In this document: positions 1-12,249 of the stretch, in pieces
Layout: each line of letters begins with the position of its first letter
Numbering within the stretch: position 1 is the stretch's first letter
Source: Notospermus geniculatus
Taxonomy: Eukaryota; Nemertea; Pilidiophora; Heteronemertea; Lineidae
Length of the DNA: 64,000 bases
Direction: 5' to 3'
Assembly (NCBI GenBank): GCA_002633025.1
Contig: NMRB01000562.1
Location: 187,570-251,569 of the forward strand
The notes under the pieces: generated by a model
Seen by the model: only the letters and a program-made list of their open reading frames with translations
The model's database searches: none
What the model was told of the DNA's origin: nothing
Translations under genes and position numbers: made by a program

Positions 1-1648
1 AACTATTGAAATGAAAGCGACATCCAGGTCCTGATCAATTTCACCCGAAAAGGCATCCATTGTATAGCACCTGACTTCAGTGTGCTGCCCTCTATCATTT
101 ATTATACTGTTTACTGATCCTCTGAGAAAAAGAGCACAATCTGAACAACGTACATCCGAACCCTGATGTATTAAATCGACAAAACATCAACATCAGTTTT
201 CGCTCCCATTTATTCTGTCGTGATGTATCGTCATCCTTCTGCTCACCGCCAGCAGCCGTATAATCTCTGACTCATGTATTATTCTAATCAGGATGAAAAA
301 TGTATAGATTTCTGTAGGCATGGTCGGTATGAGCTGTTTCTGTCAGTTACATATACAGACTACATAGTGGAGGGTGTTGTATAGTGTATATGTTCGTACA
401 TACCGGTTGTAGGCCTTACCAGTCAGCTGATGAGTAATGTGTGTTTATTGCGGATTGGATAGGTATTTGTGTCCCATCACACCAATTAGCACTGAAAGCA
501 GAACGGAAGTGACACTCCGGTGTTGGAACAGGCATTGTTGAAGTGGTGGTGTTGTGCACACTTCACATTCTGTTGTGTTCTACATTAACAACACTGTTTC
601 ATTCTCGGGATATATTTCAAGGGCATCCTTGCAGCAGTGTGTTGGTCAACTTGGATACAAGAGAGTCAAACTTTGGTGGAAATTTCAAGGTCATTTTGTG
701 CCAGTCGGATTCAAACAACTCACAAATCTGTGTGATTTGATATTATGGAACAGATAGGCCTAACGTATGTGTGAAGATATTTTGGGTTTCAAAGCTGCCT
801 TCATTTCAGTTCAACACTCTCTGCATGTTTGATGAAAAAATACTGAGGAAAAAGTCCATTTTGATGCCTGTAGGCCCCAGATTCAGTGGCAGACGTCCCT
901 CGACCTTGACACTTAGGTGACCTTGAACCTTATGAAAGTGACACAGTGAGGAAGGATACTCAACCTGTGTAGGAATGGTTGGTACATTCTTGAGATATTT
1001 TCATCTGAATACCGAGTACTTGTGCTGTATATCACTCTGCCGGCTACAGTAGCACGTGGAATCGCTAAGGTGTGGTATTCCATACACCGGTGTACCGGTA
1101 CCGTGGATTGGTTTCTGTTGAGCACGAGAAACCGAGAAGATTCTGAATTGTCGACAGCTCTCTTGCATCAGCCAATGACAAGAAAGCTATGGTAACAGGT
1201 TCATATTTTTGACTAATCATTACCTCTGTGCGTTGAAAAGGATATTTCCGCCTGGAAACGTCGCAGTACCAGCAGATGTTCGCAAAACCGAGGTATACGT
1301 CATCTGCCGTGACATGTGACCGGCGATTTCACGCTTGCAGAAGACTGACCAGGATAATTACTGTTTCAAAATTGGAGTAATTACTAGAACGGTTATGTAT
1401 GAATAACGATGTGCTATGTAGGCTAGGACATGCAGGACGCATACACATTGCGGAATAGATGGTGTAGACAGATAAACTTGTGTAGTTAGCTGTAGACTGT
1501 TGAAAAATGCAGATGGAATACCTGCAACACCATGTGTTTCGACTGTGTAATAGATTTTGTGCGTAAAATGGCGACAGGGCCAGTGGAACATCGGTGACTA
1601 GTGATTTCAGTACATGTATTTACGGACTTATTTTTGCTGTGAATTACG
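1..1648. other. upstream region without recognisable gene
   Basis: No open frame here resembles a known protein or shows a convincing exon. The stretch is AT-rich and has scattered palindromes such as the accggt-rich run near 1085-1105. It lies upstream of the most distal candidate TRAK first exon and may hold its promoter, but I see no TATA box or other defining motif. Confidence 0.5.
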
Positions 1649-1718
1649 ATGGCGAGTAATTCTAATGGGAATGGCGTGGAGGGGAGTTTAGAGGAGTTTT
1701 ATGGAAATTACGTTTCGT
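1649..1718 (+). CDS. candidate distal alternative first coding exon of TRAK/Milton gene
   Basis: An ATG at 1649 opens 23 codons plus one base (beginning MASNSNGNGVEGS) and ends exactly at a strong donor, T|GTGAGT. The leftover base puts it in phase 1, which is what TRAK exon 2 (acceptor before 6891) needs. The join would read EEFYGNYVSSLCGVRV. TRAK genes of other animals use several N-termini ahead of the conserved HAP1-like region, so an alternative promoter is plausible. Splicing over 5 kb is inferred from phase and position only. Confidence 0.45.
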
Positions 1719-2528
1719 GTGAGTATGGCCATGACCGTGGGTTGATTCTTTGATCTTTTGACCAATGAGTACGAGGTTGATATGTGGTACCAATAGTGTC
1801 TCTGTGAGAACCTTCCATGTGCCTTAGCTAGGCCTATGTTATTTGCCATGGTGAATATCAGGCAGGAGATGAATTCAGTAAAGGTACTTCTGCCTTACCA
1901 AGGTGGTTACCATCGCAAAACTGACAGTGAAATATTTCAAGGTTGCTTGCCTGGTTACGAGAGGCTGATAAACCTGGATTCAGCATCTCTTTTTTGAGTT
2001 ATCCACGTTGGCAAAAACAAATTATTTTTGATGCAAGATAAAAACTAGGACCCTGCCAGTGTGCTGTGCAAAGCCTTGATCAGAACCTGCCTGTTTGACT
2101 TCTTTTATTTCTCCTATTACTTGTGTTTTTCCTGCAGCAGTATCTGTCTAGTGCATTTGGTATCTCTCAGCATCAGCAGCATTCTTACCTTGAGTTACCT
2201 GAGTTGCTGAGATGAAAAACTCAAATCCTGTTCTAGAAAACTCAATGCTACAGACCACTACATTGTGCTGTCAGCACTTCAATGATGTGGCAAGCAGGTT
2301 TGGTGTCTTGCCAAAGGTCACACGCATTTGGGTGTTACCTTGGAATGAACCCACAAGATTGCATGTGACGGTAACATGTCGAATGTGCCAACCATGACCG
2401 ACAAGGCCTATTGCGTTCTATAATGTTCTATAATGTGGTGTTGTTTGTGATTTGTCCACCGAGACAGAGGTTGACCGAGTTCATGGTTGGGTCACACCAA
2501 GATCAGTGATGCATGAAACAGTAGAATA

Positions 2529-2688
2529 GAGTGGAACCTCTCTAAAAGACACATTTATGTGCTGTCCTCAATTGAGAGGTGTCCTGATTACAGAGGTCGA
2601 ATGAAAAGAAGTGAACACTTTTGGAATGAGGGCCAGTGTGAAGGTGTCCTCCTGACAGAGGTGTCCGTTAAGAGAGGTTCTACTGTTT
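2529..2688. mobile_element. mariner-type MITE, copy 1
   Basis: The termini are inverted: gtggaacctctct at the left and agagaggttctact at the right. The interior reads like gaggtgtcctgattacagag. The same unit recurs at 35474-35651 and, more diverged, at 43100-43262. In the second copy the outer CAGTGGAACC ends are flanked by TA, as expected for Tc1/mariner-type elements. No transposase is encoded. Confidence 0.7.
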
Positions 2689-3276
2689 TGTCCATCCATC
2701 AGTTATTGCCTTTTGATATCCTTGATAACATGCAAAATGTCAAGGTGTTGTTTTGATCACTTGTAGGTTCAGTCATATCATTCCTGGGGTTCGGACCGTT
2801 CCCAGAATGCCATATTGATCAGCCTAATTCGTGCCTTGATAAATGACCGACGACAGCTTGATATCTGACAGTCCATGATAGGCATTCATTCATCAATGAG
2901 TGGTGTTTCATTTTGTTGTTGTTTGATGACTCGACCAAGTGGAAAAAGGAAAGTTGCTTCAAGTTTAAGTTCCTTTCTTGGACGGTCTTTAAAACAGGAT
3001 TAGGGAGACTTTCTTTCCATTATTATCTCCAGAAATCAATTTCAAACTCTTTCATTTCACCTTTTGGTGATGATTTCATCTGTTCTAAACCACGACTATC
3101 GTCGACGTGATTCTGGATTCTGTCTGTAGCCAGTAGTTCACCAACACCAGCCATTTCAACCAACAACAATGCCGTTTTCAAAAATTGACTACACCTATCC
3201 CGCTTTCTGTAAGTAACTTCCTGAATATTACAAAACTTGCCGTATTTTTCTCAGTTCTGAAGAAGACATCATTCCA

Positions 3277-3455
3277 TGTCAGAATTTTCTCCCCGGATTT
3301 TCTCACACAAATTGGCTCTCTATGGGCAACTCAGATGAAGAAAACTGTGATTAGTCAACTGCGCACAGTTTTCTTGCGCAAGTTGTAAAGGAAAACAACA
3401 ATCGTGAATCACCCATATAACAGCCAACTTGCATAAGAAAAATTCATCTCTGGCG
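3277..3455. repeat. foldback repeat (aattttct..caaattggct family)
   Basis: The left part contains cagaattttctc and caaattggctctct. The right part contains the inverse, agccaacttgcataag. Related sequence is found near 6445-6490 and in a larger palindrome at 13358-13744, so this is a dispersed, diverged family. Confidence 0.5.
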
Positions 3456-4204
3456 GACTACATGTAACTTAACTTCATATTTTGTGTCTGAGAAGATTCT
3501 GCCTGACATTTTCTCCTCAGCCAGATATTCAAATTTGTGTCTGCCTAATCAGAATATATCACTTTGTATATCATTCATGTCTGACTTATTAACTTTCTAA
3601 TGAACTAGCTTCTGTTCTAGTGAATAAAACATGAGAAATTGTCACTCCAAAAATTTTCCATCGATTTCCTTGAAACATAGGCGAAAGTTGGTTAAAAAGG
3701 TCATAACTATGTATGAGGAGGTTATATTCTCAGTAGAACTCCTCGTTTCAGGCTTGTTGCTATGGAAACATCTGTTCTGTGTTCCTTAGCAACCACTTTT
3801 GGTTCTCCCTGATTGGAGAATACATTAGTTCTGTGGGTTCATTGACTGTAAGTTGTTGACGAAGGGTTTCTTCCCACCTGAATAGATAATATATATGTTG
3901 ATATTCCAACTACAGTCAGTTTCCAGTTGCAATTGCCCCTTTCCTAAGTTTTTCAAAATTCTTTAGAACCAAAAATAGACAAAGACCGGTATTTTATTCT
4001 GATATTCATTTTTCGGTGGAATTGGTACCCCCTACATGTATTCATATTGAACACCCACACCGCCATGACCGCTGTAAGCCCTTTTCACACTAGCTGGGTT
4101 GAAGCGTGCCGAGCTCGACTGGAGCGAACCCGCTTTGAAATTAAGTGGGACACTGCCGTTTGGTAGTGGGACAAGCTGACTCGACCTGTTTACATTTGGC
4201 AAAA

Positions 4205-4449
4205 CAGGGCTCGAAAAATTGGGTGCCCGAGTGCCCGCAGGCACCTTTTATAACGACCAGGGCACCAAAAATCAATAATAAACACAATGGAACATGCCCG
4301 ACCGGGCACTAAACCCCTGTCATAAAAAACTGAAACCACCTTATTCGGGCACCCACAAAAAAGTCCTCCGGGCACCAAGAAATGAAAAGTCACAAAAGGC
4401 AGGGTGCCCGGCTGGGCACCAAGGCTTCAGAAAATTTTTCAAGCCCTGC
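4205..4449. mobile_element. hAT-like MITE
   Basis: The left end cagggctcgaaaaatt is repeated in inverse at the right end, aatttttcaagccctg. The interior carries several gggcacc/gggtgcc hairpins. CAGGG...CCCTG ends are typical of non-autonomous hAT elements. A clean 8-bp target duplication was not found. Confidence 0.65.
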
Positions 4450-4906
4450 AAAATTGTACCGGACCGTGCTCAGTCCAGACCGAGCAGGGTGAAAATTTTA
4501 TTTTTATCCCAGCTGTCCTACCAGAGGTTTGAAGATGTAGTGGTTTGCCTTCAAGTTCGAATCCTGGAGTAATTATATAATTCTCCAAGATTGGATGAAT
4601 GTCTTTTCACAGATAGTCATAATTAGGACTGCATGTAGGTGGGAACAATGGCCGAATGGTTTCATGAATGGCCCAATACTGATCTGATTGTAATTAGGGA
4701 AGAAAGGGTGGATTAGTGGTGTAAATTGTTGTGCTTTATGGCTTATGAGTGTCCAAAACATTGGTATTGTAATTACAAGACAGGTTTGATCACATGATAT
4801 GTTTGGGGGGAGTCCAACTGATGTCTAGAGCTCTGTGAGGTGAAGGTAGTAAGTGTTTAAATGACACTGAGTATAATACAAGGCTTGTCACCGGGGGAGT
4901 TTCGTA

Positions 4907-5024
4907 GGGTCGTATTTTAGAACGTTCCTTAACATTAAGGTCCACCTTAAATCTATTGTTCTCGATGGTTTTACAATAGACTTAAGGTCGACCTTAACGT
5001 AAGGAACGTTCTAAAATACGACCC
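4907..5024. mobile_element. 118-bp hairpin MITE
   Basis: The element is a near-perfect foldback: gggtcgtattttagaacgtt at the left is mirrored by aacgttctaaaatacgaccc at the right. The inner pair ttaaggtccacctta / taaggtcgacctta continues the stem around a short loop. Confidence 0.75.
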
Positions 5025-5217
5025 AAAGTATCACAACTAGAGGATTTTGAGTTGTGTTTGTTTCTGTGTCAGTGTTCAGTTGTGTACCTGGTAGGCCCTG
5101 ATCTGACAAAGTTCACACACATGAAGGATAACATTGTCAGATCAGTGGGGGTTCAGGCCCTTCGTTCGTGGTTGATCTAGGCGTGTCTTGACATGACTTC
5201 AGGTTTTGGACGAAGAA

Positions 5218-5266
5218 ATGGAAGAATATGTATATCAACAAAACGTTCCCTCCGAGACACTCAAAG
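5218..5266 (+). CDS. candidate alternative first coding exon of TRAK/Milton gene
   Basis: An ATG at 5218 opens 16 codons plus one base, MEEYVYQQNVPSETLK, then a donor AAAG|GTTTGT. The phase is 1, matching TRAK exon 2, and the join reads SETLKALCGVRV. The acidic, Tyr-containing lead resembles the short acidic stretch just before the conserved region in TRAK proteins. An acceptor-like cttcag ends at 5202, so this could instead be an internal exon. Both readings are inference. Confidence 0.4.
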
Positions 5267-6286
5267 GTTTGTTTATGTAACTTCTTGTACTCTGTGAGGT
5301 GTCCGCAATAGAAAGGTTATGGTTTCACCTCCTAAGCTCATGACCAGACAGACCTTGTCAATGATTGGCTGATGCCCAGAGAGACGTTGTTGATGATTGG
5401 TTGAGCAGTCAGGTCAACTTGATACCAAGTTGGAAAATCAAGTGGCTTTTAGTCATAAATCTTAAAATCCGTCCTAGATTGTATTTTTCATTCGAAAAAT
5501 GATACGCGTATCACTTCTGTGTCAGAAAAACCATTAATTCATTGTTGATTTAATTTCCATCTTCCTGTTCTTATCACCATCCGCGTCCCCCAGATATTTT
5601 TTATTACGTTGTTTTGTCGTTTTATCTCCGTGATAAATTCAAAGGGGTCGCCATCATTTCAAGTGTTTTGACTCAAAAAGACGGGAAAACCTTTACTGGT
5701 GCACTTTTTGTGTCTCATTTAGATAGCAAAGGGCATCACATCTAGACCAAGGCTAGTTAAGTGCTTGACCTGAGGACTTGACTCGTGACGTCAACTCCTC
5801 TTATCAGAATATATCGACCCAAGCATAATGTTATGTACCCCACGGTGTCCATTGCTCATTAAGGTGGTGGAGTCGTTATTGATCTTGGTGGAGATTTTAT
5901 GGGGCCTTACAATGTTGACATGCCGCCGTGAGATGTACGCTGCACTGACTGCACAGTGGCTGTATCAAGCTGGGTGTTACGTGACAATATCTTAGTCGCC
6001 GTGCTCCAATATTTTTGTTGTGACGTCTGAGGGAAGGATTGGTTGGGGACGGTGTGACACACGGACATGGAATTCATTCAGATCCTTCCATGTGGACTTG
6101 ACATTTCCATCTGTCGAAATTTTCACCATTGTCTGTGACGACGGATTTGTACGGATCCGGAGGAGTTATCCTTCCTGAATCAAGCGATCAAGTGATTCTT
6201 TCACGTCTGTGATCTCATGCTCCCCTATCTCCCCGTCTAGTCTTAGATCTTTGACATTCTCTCGAGACATGTGACATTCAGACAAA

Positions 6287-9200
6287 ATGGCGGAGAGTTT
6301 AGTCGGAGACGTGAGCATGGAGGATTTGATGTATATCTACGGAGGTATGGCTGACTTGCTTTCAATATCGAGGATTCTTTAAGAATTCTCTACGATTTCA
6401 TGGGATTTATACGGTCCTAGTCTGGTTCATCTTGCTGTAGGGGCTGTTCCATGTGAGAATTTTCTCGCGCAAATTGGCTCTCTGCAGTCAATTCACCATT
6501 GTTGCGACTAAAGACACAGAAAATATCTGCCCGTAGTTTCCTATGGTTGAAGCGCCCATCGAGTTTTCTTGAAGATGTCATCTTTCCATATCATAGTTTA
6601 CTTTGGCAGGAAACTGGCTGTCACTAATTTTCCTGTCCTCAATCCATTTCCACTTGTTTACATCCTGGTACTCGTTAACATAATGACGTCTGCTTAAATA
6701 ACCTCGTCCCTAAGCATTCTAGTACATTACATCTCCCGTACTTACAGTGGCTAGAATCAATGGGGCGAGGTTGATACTGATACTTATGTTGATTTCAATG
6801 TTTTCAGACTTCGTCGTGAAGTATGACTTGTTTCCATGGCAACTGTACAAAACAGACGTCGCTAATTTCTCCTGTCTTTTCTCGTTTCAGCTCTTTGCGG
6901 AGTACGTGTGAGCCAGATGACTAAGACTTTCAATGATGTCGAAGCCGTGACCAGACTTTTGGAAGAGGTAAGGTGCATTCTGGGAAAAAGATCTCGTTCC
7001 GTATCGCTGTCGCTTCAAAACAGCTATAAAAGGGTTGACATCAGATAATCCCACCCAATGATTACAGAACTCAATCTGAATGTGACTATTTTATTGTGGA
7101 GCCATCGCCATGGAAACCGGCATCATTTACATCAGCGGTGGCCGATGACATTTTCCAAGAATCTTTGATCCTTTGTCGTGTAGATACAATCAAATATTGT
7201 TTTTCGGAATATTCAGAAAATTCTTCTCCGTTATCACCTTTGTCATTTTCTGCGACGTCGCAATGTTATTCATCATTTTCTCCATTCGTCTGATGTTAGA
7301 TTACACCTGCGTGTTGTTTTTAACTCGTACCTGGGCGGAACTCGCAAGTTTGAGTTGGAAGTTTTCCCAGGGCAGAATAAACATCTCGGGTATCTTGTTA
7401 TCAAAGATACAATCTCGATGATACGGCATTACGACACGGAACAAACATACCCGGTTTTATGCTGATCAAACGCAGGTTGTTTCCTCCCCCTGTGAGTTGA
7501 TGTTTCTCTCCTCTGACCATGTCTTCCTAAATGTTTTGCAGAAAGAGCGTGATTTGGAAATCGCTGCCCGTATTGGTCAGTCGTTGTTAGAAAAGAATCG
7601 CGACATCCAGGAAAAGAATGAGACTCTGGAGGAGGAAGTGCGGTGTGCCTTGGACCAGGTCAACCAGCTACGCCACGAGGTATCCATGAAAGATGACCTC
7701 CTTCAGATCTATACACACGACATTGAACTGTCAGATTCACCTGGGTGAGTGTGACCTTGATGAAGGTCATTTGTTCACAATCTGGTCTTGGTCTTCAGTG
7801 ACTTTGACCCTCAGTGACCTTGACTCTCAACGTGAGTCTCTGTGACCTGGCCATCTGTGACCTTGATTCTCTATGACCTTGATCCACTGTGACCTTGAAC
7901 CTTTTATTTTGGAGGAATCCAATTTGTAGTACTCAGCTGTTTGCTTCATAATTTTCAATATTTTGTATCTTCCAGTGAACGCAATGGCCTGCTCAACCTG
8001 TTTCACCTTGAGAACCTCCAGTCCAAGGTCAAAACTTTGGAGGAGGACAACTTACAGCTCAGAACTGAGGTAAATACATGTAGTCTCTGTAATTTCATAC
8101 TTGACGTTTAGAGCTCTCTTCCTTTCAATTGCTGTCAAACGTGACACATGAGGACATCATGCTGCAACCAAGTCAAGTTTCTTGCACGAAGTGTTACCCG
8201 GGATACTTTATAAGGCCTGCATGACTGACATGAATGAGGTTATAATGTAAACATGTCTCTTCCAGTCGGCTGAGTTGAAAACCGAGACTTGTGATTATGA
8301 AGAAAAGGAGGCCCAGCTGATTAAGGACTGCGTCCGGCAGTTAGCAGATGCAAATTCTCAGATCAATGTGCTTTCCGGCGATCTCAGCAAAAAGACAGAA
8401 TCGTACTTGAGTCAACAGGAAGAAATAACAAGCCTTTTGGCAAAAGTTTGCAATTTGGAGGCAAAGATTAAAAAACTGACGATAGAGAATGCAGAACTGC
8501 AGAGCCACCTACAGGCAGCACAGGAATCACAGCGTCAGCTGACAACAGAAATTCATGATCTTCAGGATAAATGTAACGAATATGTAGAACTATTAACGAG
8601 TGCTAATGATGAAATAAAGACATTACGGACCAAACATCGGCCTAAAGCTATGAGGTATCAAATGGGTGGCAGTCCGTTCCTACCAAGTGATTCATTGGCG
8701 TCAGAACTGGAGGATTCTTTCAAGAAGGAGACGGGTTATTCACCACATGAGCGGAAGTGAGTGATTTCTTGTATTTCTCACTGTTCTTATATCATTTGTG
8801 GCCGCTTGTCGCAGGTGATCATCATTGGTCATCAGTTTACTCAACTAATATCACTGCTGTCCACTACTATTGTCAACCTGCGGAGACATACATTTCAGCG
8901 ATTGTGTTGTGAGGCCATCAGCCTTTTCCTTGGTTGCCACAAGCGCCCGTTTTTGCTGGAGCAGGTCACATTTGGAGAAGATATGCATGAATATGTAAAC
9001 CGTGATATTTTCGCGACGCTAAATGTTCGCGATTTTGGTGATCTACGAATTCGCGAAGAATAAATATTCGCGATTGGAACCCTTCAGCTTCAAAAGAATA
9101 ATAAGAAGAGTAATTTTCGCGCGATTTATGTTCGCGTTTTGACCCTTGAACGCGAAAATAAAATGCACGCGAAAATTTCACGGTTTACAGTATTTGATTT

Positions 9201-12200
9201 CTATTTGATATCGTGTCATGATAAATTTACTTAACTTTTCTCTCCTAGGCATCACAACTATAAGGTGATGGAGACAGCTCGTCTTGCCAGACGCAACCAG
9301 AAAAAACCCAAATTTGGTTTAAACATCCCAGGGTCGAATGTGAACGAGAATGATTCCGACGTCTCGATGAGGTCGCACCGCAACTCCCTCTATCTGTCAG
9401 ACACGGAATCACTGATGAGTGAAGGGTATCAGGGAGACACTGACAGTGTGTGCAGTACTTTACCACCGTCGAGCTTTAATGTACCAACGAGGATGGGCAC
9501 CACGACAAGGTAGGTATCGGACGTTCTGCACCGTTGTCGCTGACATTCCAGGTTCAGCTGCAGCTTACACTCGCCCCCACTGTTCAGTTGGCCATAGGTA
9601 TAGACCCACTAAACACAGGCATGATAGGTGCCAAAAGTGAAGGATCATCAATAGATGGCGCTGTTTGACGAGGGATCCAATCATCCAATGTCGCCATAAG
9701 ACACTTCTGATTGGTTAAAATATCTGTACAGAATGTACACTCTATCTATACGCATACTCACAGCAGATTCCCAGCAGGGATTTCCCAAATTGGACAGCTA
9801 ACGCCATCTATTAGTGATACTTTGAGGATCGCATCAACTGAAGCAGTTACGGAGCTTGGGTAACGTAGTGGATAGCGGTTTGAAAGTGCGGCAGGAGTTA
9901 GCTGCGGCAGGGATAGAATATTCCGCCAGGAGATATAACATGTGTAATAGGAAAACGCTTACATTGTCCAATCTTTCTGGGCCTAATCTTTCTGGGCCTA
10001 TCATTGATTTGCTTCTTGTTTCAGTTCGTGCCTCTCTGTTACCGTCGGCCAAACCGTCATGTCCAGTACAATCAGTAGTTCAATGAGCAAGTTCGGTGCG
10101 AACGGTAACTCCAACAACAGCAGTTCGACATGTACACCGCTCCCAGTCCCCGGTACAATCTCCAGTATCGGGAAGGCTGGCATTCCTGGATCCAACGACC
10201 TTGAGACTGCCCTTCACCGCCTCACACTTCGACATGCACATGACATTTTTGAACGGAGGTATCGGGAATCAGAGGATTTGATGAGGTTAGGAGATTTCAT
10301 TGATGATTTATGTGCAATTTTATCCCCAACAGCCTAGCTACTCATCTGAATTCTGGAATTTTGACCCCCCTCACTACGGGATGACCTCTTGTGGCCTACA
10401 CCTTTATCTGTAACTGTGAGTCTGATTTCTAAATGAACGCCCTTCATTTCAGATTTGGGAGCGAGACTGCATCACTGACGCCAACACCTTGTTGGACACC
10501 GGACAGCCTGATGTCAACGGGGAGCTGTATGTCCGGTGGGTCCGGTCCACCTGGAGGCGGCAATTACTCCTTCAAGATTCCAGAAAAATTGCAAATCGTG
10601 AAACCAATGGAGGGCTCCATGACATTACATAAGTGGCAGATGTTGGCGACACCACATCTTGGTGGCTTTCTTGAGGAACGGCCTGGGGTCCAGATTAAAG
10701 GGGAGAGAAAGGTTGACCTTGGGGATGACCTTGAGAATTATAACATCACTGACATTGAGGAAGATGGTAAGTTACTGAATATGACTTGAATGTTATATTG
10801 TGACTTAAAGGAGCACGGTATTGGATCTCTAATACGTTATTTGACTGCCGATGCAGAGGGTGCCACCTAGCGGCAGCAAAATGTACGTAGTAAATCGGGT
10901 CAACGTAGTTAGTCCCTGGGTTGGAGAGTGGTGCGGTGGCACCAGCTGTCGAGAAAAAGCGGCAATACCGTGGTCCTTTAAGTTTGTCAAGACATGGTAG
11001 CAGCAAATAACCTTTTGGGAACAAAGTTAACCCAGGGACTGCAAATTAACCTGGTCAACCAGTGGGTCACTGGATGAGCTAATCTGAACTTTTCTATCAG
11101 AGAAGTGTATAGAAGTTCATGAAATTCCAAGTTCGTTCACAAATGATCCATTATTTTCTATTTCTGATAGATGACTACCAGTTCAATGTGGGGAAGTGCG
11201 CCGAGTTGACGTCAAGTACCTATACGTACACCACATCGAAGATTATGCATCCAACGGATGAGTATGCCATGACAACGTTAACGTCATCTTCAGGGTAAGT
11301 TAGGACAGGCGGAGGATGGTTCATTGTTAGAAACAGACTTGATTGTTCTTTTGTTGATTTTGCTGATTTTTGATTGGTGGAGAATTTCTCACCTCAATGA
11401 ATGATTGGTTAAGTCAATTATAAATTTCAATATTCCCTGTCAATTTCCAGGTCTTCGTCAGCACCGAGACCGACGTGCAGCCTCCTGACCCCGACGACCG
11501 AGTCTCGCAGTGCAACGAGTACGTTCAGTATGAACCTGGGTCTGTCACATACGCTGAAGGAGCGAGGCTTTCACACTCAGACTGTTCAACTTAGCAATCC
11601 AACACGGGTGTCAAGCATTGTAACGGAAACGCTGTACGACAAAAATCGTGCCGCGCCCACCACTATTTACACGACAGCGATCACGGAGCCAACCAATCAT
11701 GTGACACAGTCATTTTCACAGGGTTTACCAGAGCCGCCATTTTTCGGAATCACCGAGAAACCGGATTGGTCAAAATTAGAATCATTTGCCAATAGGTTGT
11801 CGGAGAAGATTCGAAATATAGGCGTGGATCGGTTATTTGGGAGTTCTACCGAAGATACAGAAGATGAAAAAGAGCCTGGGGAATCTGAAAAAGAGGCTAC
11901 AGATGACAAGGATGATAATAAACAGGAGGGTGCTAAACCAAAACTGACAATTAAAATTCCAGCGGGTGAAACAAAGTGTGCCAGTCCGACGGCGACACCT
12001 CCCAACTCACCGACATGCGTGACACCACCGTCGCCACTTACGCCCCCTAACTCACCAATCGCCGGGCCTGGAGACAACGCAAAGTCTGCATTTAGTTTTA
12101 ACTTTGTGAGCCCAATATTACAGATTGCTGGACTTCAGTTGCGGCGGAAGTCAGACTTGGGTGTGTTTGGTGCAATGCCGATTCCAAAAGGAAGTAAGGA

Positions 12201-12249
12201 TGGATCATCTGGACTGCTGCATGGGGTTGACTCAGACAAGAAGTCATGA
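6287..12249 (+). CDS. TRAK: trafficking kinesin-binding protein (TRAK/Milton)
   Basis: Adaptor linking mitochondria, through Miro, to kinesin-1 and dynein. Ten coding exons join in phase to 893 codons: 6287-6344, 6891-6967, 7542-7744, 7976-8069, 8266-8756, 9249-9509, 10025-10285, 10453-10766, 11171-11294, 11451-12249. Residues about 20-300 form the HAP1_N coiled coil. AARIGQSLL (53-61) is the CC1-box-like dynein light-intermediate-chain site. DSLASELE (about 286-293) sits where TRAK carries its Spindly-type motif. PEKLQIVKPMEGS opens the conserved TRAK-specific middle region. The C-terminus is Pro/Ser/Thr-rich (TPPNSP repeats). Length is close to human TRAK1/2 (about 914-953 aa). The start at 6287 has a good context and yields MAESLVGDVS; two other first exons are possible at 1649 and 5218. 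Introns 5 and 8 carry MITEs. Confidence 0.95.
7750..7915 (+). promoter_or_regulatory. cluster of TGACCTTGA nuclear-receptor half-sites in TRAK intron 3
   Basis: The motif tgaccttga or close variants occurs at least six times in about 165 bp, all in the same orientation. It is the complement of TCAAGGTCA, the extended half-site bound by monomeric receptors of the ERR and FTZ-F1 type. Whether it is an enhancer or a simple decayed repeat cannot be told from the sequence. Confidence 0.35.
8995..9188. mobile_element. foldback MITE with TTTCGCG core
   Basis: gtaaaccgtgatattttcgcg at the left is mirrored by cgcgaaaatttcacggtttac at the right, and several ttcgcg/cgcgaa blocks lie between. It sits in TRAK intron 5, is flanked by TA-type sequence, and has no coding capacity. 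Confidence 0.7.
10805..10981. mobile_element. TTAA-flanked MITE, copy 1
   Basis: The termini aggagcacggtattg and caataccgtggtcct are inverse repeats bounded by TTAA on both sides. A second copy is at 20079-20290. The interior includes gccacctagcggcag and tggagagtggtgcggtggc. TTAA target duplication suggests mobilisation by a piggyBac-like or other TTAA-specific transposase. Confidence 0.75.

Larger units (their letters stand above)
1719..5217. other. TRAK upstream/intronic region with dispersed repeats
   Basis: No coding exon is supported between the two distal candidate first exons. The stretch holds a mariner-type MITE (2529-2688), a foldback repeat (about 3277-3455), a hAT-like MITE (4205-4449) and a 118-bp hairpin element (4907-5024). 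The rest is unique AT-rich sequence in which I recognise nothing. Confidence 0.5.

Noticed and set aside
11697-12077. A 126-codon minus-strand frame rich in Gly/Val/Ser
   Set aside because: It is antisense to the Pro/Ser-rich C-terminus of TRAK, whose splicing phases and homology are clear on the plus strand.
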